A stretch of 64,000 nt of DNA from Capsicum annuum. Taxonomy: Eukaryota > Streptophyta > Magnoliopsida > Solanales > Solanaceae. How positions within the stretch are numbered: position 1 is the first letter of the stretch; the number at the start of each line of letters is the position of its first letter. Of the stretch, positions 55,593 through 64,000 are shown piece by piece. The notes under the pieces are model-generated. The model ran no database searches, was not told the DNA's origin, and saw nothing but the letters and a program-made list of their open reading frames with translations. Both the position numbers and the translations under genes were made by a program. The DNA lies in contig NC_061116.1 of the NCBI RefSeq assembly GCF_002878395.1, forward strand, positions 121,920,757 to 121,984,756, read 5' to 3'.

Positions 55593-57244
55593 TGATATTG
55601 GGTGTATTTATGCACCTTAGTGTTGTTTTCCTCACTTATTTAGCCCTTTTTTGAGTATAACTTGTGTGATTAATGTATTAATGTTGATATAAATAATCAT
55701 CTAAGTGTTTAAGTGTGTGATTATAATGTTTAAGATGGATTCCAAACAAGTTTGTACTTAAATTTGTCATTTAGAGTCTAGACGAGAAAACTAATGTTAC
55801 TAGCTTGAGATAGGTGTTGTTTTAGTTGATTTTGATGGATTCTAATGTACTGAATGAGTTACAAATGGCTTAATTGTGTAATTATATGGAGAAAAACTTG
55901 TTTATAATGTTCAAGTGTAAATTGAATCAAGTTCAGAGTCAAAAAAATAGTTAAAGAGCAACGTGGGCAGGCCTAGTCTTAGCTCAAGTTTCTAATTCAT
56001 CATTCTTGATATTTTGTTGTTTTGAGCTCTAATCCGAGGTGTACGATGATTTTGGATGCTTGGTTATCTGATTATGATGATATATGAAATAAATACAAGA
56101 TTTAAATTGATGGTAAATAACACCAAAAGGCTTAAGATTGAAGACAAAGGCACAAGACAAGTTTTGGACAACAAAATGCAATTTCCAGTGAGGGTTCACG
56201 ATAGCCCTGTCGAGTGACCCCTACTTGAATCAATAAAGTAGTGAGATGCAACCCCTAGTTGAATCAAACCATACCATGAAGCAAATCCTAGTCAATTTAA
56301 GCAAGCAATGCATCGCGGCCCCATTTCACGCACGGCTAAATTGGCATCTTTATAAATAGGACTTTGTGTACTCATTTTAATCACTTTTGGACATCTTAGG
56401 ATTTGGAGAGGGGATTATCAACACTTCTTTCAGGGTTTATTTCAATTTTCTTTAGATTGTTAATAGATCTGACTGTGTATTCAAGTATTTGGATCATAGT
56501 TATGTCGATTAGTGGCTAAACGCCCCCTTTCCAGGGTTAAGGCCAAGAACAAGATTACTTTCACTTTGAATTGAATTTGTTTGGATTTCTTATCATACTT
56601 GGTGGTTTGTTCATCTTTTTTTTTTAAAACTATTTTAAGGATTTATCACCCTTAGAATACACCTATTGTTTTCTTATGAACTCGGGAGAGGGAATAAGAT
56701 GATAGAACACGGGATGAATAGAGTAAGGTTCTCATTCTTTTATAAAATAAGAAATTTCAATTAGCGATTACGATAGGGATATACCTAGAAGCCTTGATTG
56801 GTTCACATGTAGGATTATATCTTCATGTATCTAATTGGATTATTACATCCCCTCTCAATGATTTAGTTGTAATGTCCAAGTTAGATAGACGATTAGTGGT
56901 CGGGAGACCATGATCATACAATATGCCCTACGAATCAACAACCAAGATAAGCAATCTAACGAATGAGGTTCAATGGTGTAGTATAATTATTTGTAGTGCG
57001 TTAAACCTGGGCTTTATTCCATTGATTGTCTCAAGTCTTTACTTTAACGCACTATTTTAGTTCACTTTAATTTAAAACACAAACTCTCTTTTGGTTAATT
57101 TTGCACCATTCTAATCTCAATTGTGAACTAGAATTTGATAGTTTCTTAACACTAGTCTCTGTGGGATCGATACTTGGCTTGTAAAAGGGCCACTTTACTA
57201 CTTATGAGGCCACGTACACTTGTGTGTGCACTCGGGAGCAACTA
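55593..57244 (+). repeat. Athila-2 3' LTR (~1650 bp)
   Basis: It begins tgatattgggtgtattta and ends near ctcgggagcaacta, aligned to gctcgggcacaaca of the 5' LTR. A GC-richer segment (56180-56335) precedes a canonical TATA box at 56351. Confidence 0.8.
56351..56360 (+). promoter_or_regulatory. TATA box in Athila-2 3' LTR
   Basis: tataaatagg is a textbook plant TATA box, located about 20-170 bp downstream of the GC-richer segment. Confidence 0.6.
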
Positions 57245-57474
57245 GTTTCGGATGAGAACCTTGTTCTATAATCTCTTCATTCTATCCTATGATTCTCCTC
57301 CTGGCTTCACATAGGAATATAGACTTACATTAATGGTGTCCAATCATCAAAATAGAGCACTAAAGATGAAGAATAACCCACATGATAATTGAACAATAAA
57401 CTATGACAAATAATATCAAAGTTTAATCATGTATTCAGGCTCAACACCAGAACAAGAGTGTTTAACCACTCATG
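57245..57474. other. Unassigned 230 bp between Athila-2 and element C2
   Basis: AT-rich DNA without recognisable domain or repeat. It may be original flanking DNA. It ends in catg directly before LTR C2. Confidence 0.5.
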
Positions 57475-58441
57475 TGTCACGACCCTATTTGGAGTCATGA
57501 TAGCACCTACCACATCCCACCGGTAGGTAAGTCGATACCGTAACCCGGAGCTATGGCAGTGGGTTACCTCGATAAGAATGTCCAACATGAACTCTATATA
57601 TGAACAAAATATATAACAATATTTATACAGCTAAGGACAATCGATATTCTAACAAAAATCCCATGACCTGATAGTATTAGTACAAGAGCTTCTAAACTTG
57701 ACAAGAGGAATTTACAATCTCAAAATCTTAAATGTCTTAAATAATCTCATACATTTGTCTTGAAAGCAAAAGACAAACAAGGATAGAGGGAAAAGAGGGA
57801 AACTCAATCTATAAGAGCTCACCCTGTCTCCGAATAGTCGATTCGCATGAACTAGATCAACGACGGCAACTAGGACTTGGGTCTGCACTAAAAAGGTACA
57901 AAAGTGTAGTATGAGTACCAAAACATGGGTACTCAGTAGGCATTATCGGCCGACTGAGCTAAGTTATAATATAATGACGATATAAAGTAAGACAATAACT
58001 TATAGTCAAGTTATAGGATCGAACCAGAATCTTCTTTGATATTACTATATAAAATAGCTGATCTACTATAGTAACAACATAGCATATTATGTCAACAATT
58101 ACCATAATCGCCATGCAAATGTGCAATCATTTCGGAAGCGCAAAGCCACATATATACAATAACAACCATGTATTTATCATAATCAAAACCAACCATCATT
58201 AGAATATAAGACACAAAAACTTACCACGATGTCCCATACCGCCGGAAAGTACACGCAAAAGAACATAACAAAGAACTTGCCACGACATCCCATACCACGT
58301 GAGAGTACACCAAAAGATCAATCCATTAATATACCAAGATACAACTATAGGAATACATAGGTGGTTGGCCCCACACGGCCTAACCTTACAAATATCAATG
58401 CATATAAGTAAATTTTCCCCACACGGCATCATAATATTCTT

Positions 58442-58850
58442 ACCTCTTCTGGACTCGAACTGGGCATCATAACAATATCATATATTCCTCAGGACTCTAA
58501 CCGGGCATTTCATAATATCACATATTCCTCCGGACTCGAACCGGGCATTCTCATAATATCACATATTCCTCCAGACTCGAATTGGGAATCATCATAATAT
58601 TACATATTCCTCCGGACTTGAGCCGGGCATTTCATAATATCACATATTCCTCCAAACTCGAACCGGGCATTCTCATAATGTCACATATTCCTCCGGACTC
58701 GAACCGGGCATCATCATAATATAACATACTCCTCCGAACTCGAACTGGGCATGTCATAATATCACATATTCCTCAGAACTCGAACCGGGCATTCTCATAA
58801 TATCACATATTCCTCCGGACTCAAACCGAACATTCTCATAATATCACATG
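58442..58850 (-). repeat. Tandem array of ten ~41-bp units in LTR C2
   Basis: Units of 40-41 bp follow the pattern cctccggactcgaaccgggc, then atcatcataatatcacatatt. Ten units can be counted by eye, with 1-5 differences each; GC-rich and AT-rich halves alternate. Confidence 0.92.
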
Positions 58851-60722
58851 TAAAGGTATATCAATATTACTCAAGGCCTCACAAGTTGAATCAATATATT
58901 TAGCATAGTATGGCCTAAAATGAAAACAAAACTTTATGAGTTTGAATTACCTTGAGTATAATTTGTCAATATTACTTTAGTCATTCATACGGCAACCATT
59001 GCTTACTCCATTTATTGGAAGCATGTGCTTCATTCATAACCTAAATTATCTTATATTAAAACACTTTTCACTCCACTGAAAAGAATAAGAATAGGGTAAG
59101 TTATGCACTAGGAGTCTTTCAAACATAACAATTCTGATCAGTAACCACCTTAAGTGTCCACTTATTAATTAATCTTTGATCTTTCTTAAGGCATATGACA
59201 CATAATCACAACACTTTGGTTACCACAAGCATGGAAGATATAGTACAACATATGGTTTATCACTTTTATCAGAATATAAACAATAAAGAAAAGGATGACT
59301 AAAAGGGGTAATTATATATTATCCAACCATCAACCACACACATAAACCAACACCCAGATTTAACCATTATAATCTCAATAATGTGATTTAGACGTTCATC
59401 ACCTAGGGAATTTCATCACTCAACCCTAAGGTGGGTCAAGTCCCATTTCTAAATCCCAAGAATGTCAACTTACTAACATATGTCTAACTTCTACTCGGAA
59501 TTAGGTTAAGTCATCCATATCCATGAAACACTAGTTTATAAGTCTTAGTCATTTTTTTGAGACAACTAGTGGCACTAAAAGTCTAGACATAGCATTGTCC
59601 AAATCTTATAACATGATCTATTTTTCTCTTGGTCACTATAGTATTAGTTCAGCTTTAGAGGCTATCAACATTTATAACAAGAAACGGAAGGAAACATAGT
59701 AATACTCATCAATCCATGGCATAATTGTTCGTTCCCAATTAAGAACCCTACTAGATTCAACATTCTGAAGATTCTCAAGCCAATTTAATATGCCATTAAA
59801 TTGTTTAGTACAGGTAAATATCCTTAGTGGTGCAGGAACATTAAAATGAAAGATTCAGGAATTGTACTCATACTTCACAGTACACTACTAGGAAACTAAA
59901 ACAGATAGTAATGACATATCGAACCACATGAACTTGTCCTCCCTTGAAGACATAGAACATACTCTTAAGATTAGCCTACAACATCATTCTCAACTATTAG
60001 AGCAACTAAAGTGTTATCATACTATTAATGAGATGAAACGTAGTACTATCCAAGGTTCTAAGCTAAAGTTCAATGATCATACTTTTACAAGTTTAACAAC
60101 CTATAAGAATCAACTAATCCCAAGCATCATCATCAACTATTTATCATCTAAAAACCCGGCCCAATCTCACAAGATATCAACAATTATATTACAACCAAGA
60201 TCAATCTAACTACGGGTAAGCCTAACCTACCTTTAATCCAAGCAACTCACGAATCAACGAGCTTTTTCTTTCCTTTTTGAGAAGTTTTCCCTTCCAAGAG
60301 CAATGCTATCAACAATACACTCCAAGCATTACAACAAGAATGAAAATACCTATAATAGCATCATTGTGCCATGGATTTCAAATGGACACTAAAACCCCAA
60401 TTAGGTTTCACCCTTGGAAAGGAGTTTCCAAGATCAACCCATAACCTAATTATCTTTAGAGAGTTAAAACCCTCAAGAAATTTGAGTCAAGCACTCAATT
60501 TTGGGGGCTACAATTGAGCCACAATGATTTAGGGTTTTGAGTCAATAAACCATGAAATTAATATCAAATTAGAGGAATCTCACCTTGGATTTGTAGTAAA
60601 AAGATGGGTTACACAAGTTGTTAAGCTTCCATTCAACCCACAAGAGAGACTTTTGAGTTACCAATCTCCCAGGGCTGCTAGGGTTTTAATAGAAGTGAAG
60701 AATGCTCAAAATCTGCCAAAAA

Positions 60723-60736
60723 GCCCCTTTTATACG
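60723..60736 (-). promoter_or_regulatory. TATA box in LTR C2
   Basis: The minus strand reads cgtataaaaggggc, a strong TATA box match. It lies about 520 bp from the LTR start in transcription direction, consistent with the U3/R boundary. Confidence 0.6.
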
Positions 60737-61254
60737 ATTTTAGATGGGCCTGTAAGGTCAAAACTTGTTTTTGACCTCCCGGGCTCATTCGAACTCTGTT
60801 TTTCGCAAACAAACTATGTAACCCCACTAAATTTGACATTCCGGATGTATTGATATGCTCGGATTTTCCATCCAGGGTCATTTGGATCACTTTTGGGTCC
60901 CACACCCATATATTTCAATTTTTGACTTTTTTGACTTTTTTGATTAATGGATTGAATTGAGCTCGGGTGTTGTGGGATCCAAACTAAGGGTCTATCTATC
61001 CTAGAATTGATAATATATATCTGCTGATGCAGTTAAAATTTGCATCCAAAATTATTTTATTGAATTTTTCATTCGGCAGCCATTCGGAATTGATGAAGAC
61101 TTCAAATTGGAAAAGTGGTTCTAAAAACCAAACGAACCATCAGGTAACCGAACTATCAGTTCCAGTAAGTCACTAATGACTTGGGACGACTATGGAGGAG
61201 ATCTATCGACAAAAGTGAGAAAGAACACGGCTAATGACCTGAAAGGTCATTACA

Positions 61255-61700
61255 ATATCCACTACTAAGGAATTTTTGTCCCCAAAAGTTAAAGATAAGT
61301 AAGTACCTGAAGTCTCGAACAAGTGAGGATACTGTGATCGCATCTCTCTCTCTAACTCCCAAGTCGCCTCTTTTACTGGGAGGTGCCTCCACTGAACCTT
61401 AAATACAAGAATTTCTCTAGACGCAGTCGCCTTACATCACTAGAAAAAGCAAGCACGGGCTCCTCCACAAAGGTCAATTGATCGTCCAATTGGACTGAGT
61501 CCCATATAAGAACATGAGAAGGATCCGGAATATACTTCTGCAACATAAAGACATGAAAAACCGGATGGACAGTGGTAAATTTTAGAGGTAGAGCCAACTC
61601 ATAGGCCACCTCTCCAACCACGCGAAGAATCTTAAAAGGACCAATATAGCAAGGGCTAAGCTTACCCTTCCTTCCAAACCTCATTATACCGCTCATAGGT
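61255..61700 (-). pseudogene. C2 integrase tail and chromodomain
   Basis: A 107-codon stretch (61696-61373) reads SGIMRFGRKGKLSPCYIGPF (GPY/F module), VHPVFHVFMLQKYIPDPSHV, then DDQLTFVEEPVLAFSSDVRR. After a frame change, EATWELEREMRSQYPHLFET near 61375-61310 completes the chromodomain. This is the classical chromovirus C-terminus. Confidence 0.85.
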
Positions 61701-62200
61701 GAAACTCAAAAAAACACACGATCACCCACTTTAAATCTCAAGGCACGGAGTCTATGGTTGCCATAGGCCTTTTGCCTACTCTGGGCTTTTCTCAACCTAT
61801 CCTGAATCACCCTGAATCTATCCAATAAGTCCTGAAGCAAATCTGTACTACGGGGTCTAACCTCAGATGTCTCAAACCATCCTATAGGAGAACGATACCT
61901 CCTACCATACAATGCCTCATAAGGGGACATCTCAATACTCAAATAATAACTGTTATTATAGGAGAACTCGATCAAAGCTAAGTGTTGTTCCCACTGACCT
62001 CCAAAGTCCTTAACACAAGCTCGGAGCATATCCTCAAGCACTTGAATAGTCTGCTTGGTCTGACCGTCCGTCTATAGATGAAAGGATGTACTCAAATCTA
62101 CTCGAGTACCCAACTCCTCCTAAAATGCTCTCCAAAACCTCAAAGTAAACACAGAACCACGATCTGATATGATAGACACAGGATACCCTCAGAATTCACA
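61700..62200 (-). pseudogene. C2 integrase core, N-terminal half deleted
   Basis: SIISDRGSVFTLRFWRAF lies near 62180-62125 and keeps the second catalytic Asp. [16 protein letters not shown] is near 62075-62035 and the 111-codon stretch 62041-61706 continues [20 protein letters not shown] and [19 protein letters not shown]. The zinc finger and the first catalytic Asp segment (MDF.TGLPR) are missing: just upstream of SIISD the text is already the GVLR-type spacer after RNase H. Confidence 0.8.
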
Positions 62201-62229
62201 GTGTGCCTCCTAGATTCACCATTAATCAC

Positions 62230-62980
62230 CTGGTCACGAATAAAGCACAACTTGCTATCCTTAAACTGACGATCATGAATCTACTCAAACAGGGAGGACC
62301 TTTCCTCTACTCAAGCTAAAACTCTCGCTGGATCCAAAATATCAAGGCGAACCATCAAATTGGCTAAGGACTGAATGTCACGTGCCAATGGCCTCTTACA
62401 AACTAAAATACATGACAAACTACCCGTACTCACTGCCTTGCGACTCAGTGCATCCGCCACCATATTAGCCTTACCCGAATGATACAAGATAGACATATCA
62501 TAATCTTTTAGCAGATCTATCCATCTATGCTAGCAAACATTAAGCTCTCACTGGGTCATAAGATGTTGAAGACTACGATGATCGGTGAAAATCTCACAAC
62601 GCACACCATACAAGTAATGCCTCCAAATCTTGAGCGCGAAAACTACCGCCGCCAACTCCAAATCATGAGTTGGTTAGTTGCGCTCATGCACCTTAAGCTG
62701 TCTAGAAACATAGGCAATGACTTGACCCTACTGCATCAAAACACATACAAGATCAACACCAGAAGCATCATAAAACACTGAGAATCCCTCGCCCTCAACT
62801 GGAAGAGCAAACACAGGGGAAGAAGTGAGACAATCCTTGAGCTTCCTAAAGCTCAAATCACACTCCTCGGACTATCAAAAAGGAAATTCCTTTCGAGTCA
62901 ATCTAGTCATAGGAGCTGATATGGTAGCAAAGCTCTCAACAAAGTGCCTATAGTATCCCACCAAACCAATAAAACTGCGG
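62230..62980 (-). pseudogene. C2 RNase H and spacer
   Basis: 62496-62311 encodes MSILYHSGKANMVADALSRK, the RNase H tail, then ILVCKRPLARDIQSLANLMV, the spacer. Upstream (62890-62500) degraded RNase H is readable with AYVSRQLKVHERN and [16 protein letters not shown] near 62705-62625 and the [11 protein letters not shown] box near 62580. Confidence 0.8.
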
Positions 62981-63996
62981 ACCTCAGTCAGAGACGTAGG
63001 CCTAGATCAATCACGAATTGCTTAAATCTTAGATGGGTCGATCATAATACCCACTTTGTACACCACGTGTCCAAGAAAAGATACTAACTCAAGCCAAAAC
63101 TCGTACTTAGAGAACTTGGCCAAAAGCACATGCTCTCACAAAACCTGGAGCACAATCCTCAAGTGTTGCGCATGCTCCTCACTACTCCATGAGTATACAA
63201 GAATATCATCAATGAACACAATAACAAAAGAGTCAAGATAGGGTCTGAACACACGGTTCATCAAGTCCATAAATGCGGCGGGGACATTAGTCAACCCAAA
63301 AGACATCACCAAGAACTCATAGTAACCATAACGGGTCCTAAAAGCTGTCTTCGGGATATCCTCAGCCTGAATCCTCAACTGATGATAACCAAATCTCAAG
63401 TCAATCTTAGAAAACACTACTGTACCCTGAAGCTGGTAAAACAAATCATCAATGCGTGGCATAGGATAATAGTTCTTCACCGTCACTTTATTAAGCTGCC
63501 GATAATCAATACACATACGCATGGAACCATCTTTTGTTTTTATAAACAAAACAGGAGCTCCCCATGGGGACACACTTGGTCTAATAAAACCTTTACTAAG
63601 AAGATCCTGAGGCTGAAAATTTAGCTCCTTAAGAACAATAGGAACCATACAGTAAGGTGTCATAGAAATAGGTCGAATGCCAGGCTCTAGGTCAATAGCA
63701 AACTTAATCTCACAGTCAGGGGGAATACCAGGCAGATCGTCAGGAAATACATCAAGAAAATCACTGAAACTAGGAACAGAGTCAAGCGTCGGGCTCTCTA
63801 TACGGCTATTACATAAATAAGTGAGATAAGACTTGCAGCCTCTCGATATAAGTCTCCTAGCACAAACATAAGAAATAATCTCTGTTGGCTCACAGCTAAC
63901 CGCTCCCTGCCACATGAATGGAGGTATGTCGGGCATGGCTAAGGTAATGGTCTTGGCAAAACAATCCATTACCGCATGATAAGCTAACCATTCCAT
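62980..63996 (-). pseudogene. C2 reverse transcriptase with PR-RT linker (longest open segment)
   Basis: A 286-codon open stretch (63996-63136), the longest in the window. It starts in protease at [15 protein letters not shown], passes the linker ([34 protein letters not shown]) and enters [75 protein letters not shown] and [20 protein letters not shown] with both catalytic Asp intact. A stop-separated thumb ([20 protein letters not shown]) follows to about 63040. It is the freshest RT here, consistent with C2 being among the younger insertions. Confidence 0.9.
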
Positions 63997-64000
63997 AACT

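Larger units (their letters stand above)
41733..57244 (+). mobile_element. Athila-type element 'Athila-2', pol-deleted, split by element B2
   Basis: Partial 5' LTR (41733-42365), PBS (42369-42387), gag (42498 to about 44060), protease (44118-44431 and 53498 to about 53835, interrupted by B2), post-pol region (53836-55592) and 3' LTR (55593-57244). RT, RNase H and integrase are missing. The last ~500 bp of the two LTRs are homologous. The start of the 5' LTR is replaced by the Athila-1 LTR end at 41732. Confidence 0.8.
57475..61254 (-). repeat. LTR C2 (3780 bp)
   Basis: On the minus strand it begins tgtaatgacctttcaggt and ends gggtcgtgaca. It is the longest LTR in the window. The ends resemble LTR C1 (tgtaacaacc...gggtcatgaca), but it is about 1 kb longer, partly due to ten ~41-bp tandem repeats at 58442-58850. 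A TATA box is at 60723-60736. Confidence 0.85.
57475..64000 (-). mobile_element. Chromovirus 'C2' (Ty3/gypsy), 3' half, running off the right edge
   Basis: 3' LTR at 57475-61254 and internal region from 61255 with chromodomain, integrase, RNase H, RT and the end of protease, all on the minus strand. Domain wording matches C1 at 24276-27486. The 5' LTR and gag lie outside the window. Integrase carries a large internal deletion. Confidence 0.88.

Noticed and set aside
58442..58850. CRISPR-like array
   Set aside because: Units are contiguous with no unique spacers, in a plant LTR; a minisatellite.
59928..60209. 93-codon plus-strand ORF
   Set aside because: Inside LTR C2, no recognisable motif, opposite to the element's orientation; chance ORF.
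63382..63624. 80-codon plus-strand ORF
   Set aside because: Antisense to the C2 reverse transcriptase.

Overview
This window is a stretch of repeat-rich plant nuclear DNA. Nearly every base that can be assigned belongs to old, broken retrotransposons stacked inside or against one another. I found no intact host protein gene, rRNA, tRNA or CRISPR array. The mix is typical of pericentromeric or other gene-poor heterochromatin in a dicot: chromodomain Ty3/gypsy chromoviruses, Athila-type gypsy, a Ty1/copia element, a LINE with a 3' RNase H domain, and a MITE. The AT-rich composition and repeat flavour suggest Solanaceae (tomato, potato or pepper relatives). That is recollection of repeat style, not a database result.

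Layout: (1) 1-4430 (+), a decayed L1-type LINE with endonuclease, RT, zf-RVT and RNase H in order. (2) 4440-5393, unassigned. (3) 5394-16941 (+), chromovirus 'A' in an unusual three-LTR array, LTR-internal-LTR-truncated internal-truncated LTR, with near-matching outer target-site repeats. (4) About 16947-21538 (-), the 5' part of a Ty1/copia element (LTR, PBS, gag, CCHC, protease), split by a 2.0 kb solo gypsy LTR with a CTTTG duplication and carrying a 263 bp MITE in its LTR. (5) 21540-30209 (-), a hybrid gypsy locus: the LTR, chromodomain, IN, RH, RT, PR and gag of family 'C' run into the gag, PBS and partial LTR of family 'B'. (6) 30210-31718 (+), a truncated gypsy LTR 'D' with a ~92 bp tandem repeat. 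(7) 31719-41732 (+), 'Athila-1': PR, RT, RH, IN, a long post-pol region with a degraded ATHILA ORF-1-like gene, and a 3' LTR. (8) 41733-57244 (+), 'Athila-2', which contains (9) 44432-53492 (-), a complete two-LTR chromovirus 'B2' inserted cleanly in its protease codons (TSD AAAGG). (10) 57245-57474, unassigned. (11) 57475-64000 (-), family 'C2' with a 3.78 kb LTR holding ten ~41 bp tandem repeats; its internal region runs off the right edge.

None of the elements looks autonomous. The reading frames carry many stops and frameshifts. Catalytic residues are changed in the LINE RT and RNase H, A RT, copia PR, both Athila PRs and Athila-1 IN, and domain-scale deletions affect B2 (RNase H, PR-RT linker), C2 (integrase) and Athila-2 (RT to IN). 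What is of interest is structural: clean nesting with readable target-site duplications, a three-LTR array, a gag-gag hybrid junction, an inverted duplication inside a pol gene, and a recurring LTR design in which palindromic or GC-rich repeat modules sit just upstream of a TATA box in several unrelated families.
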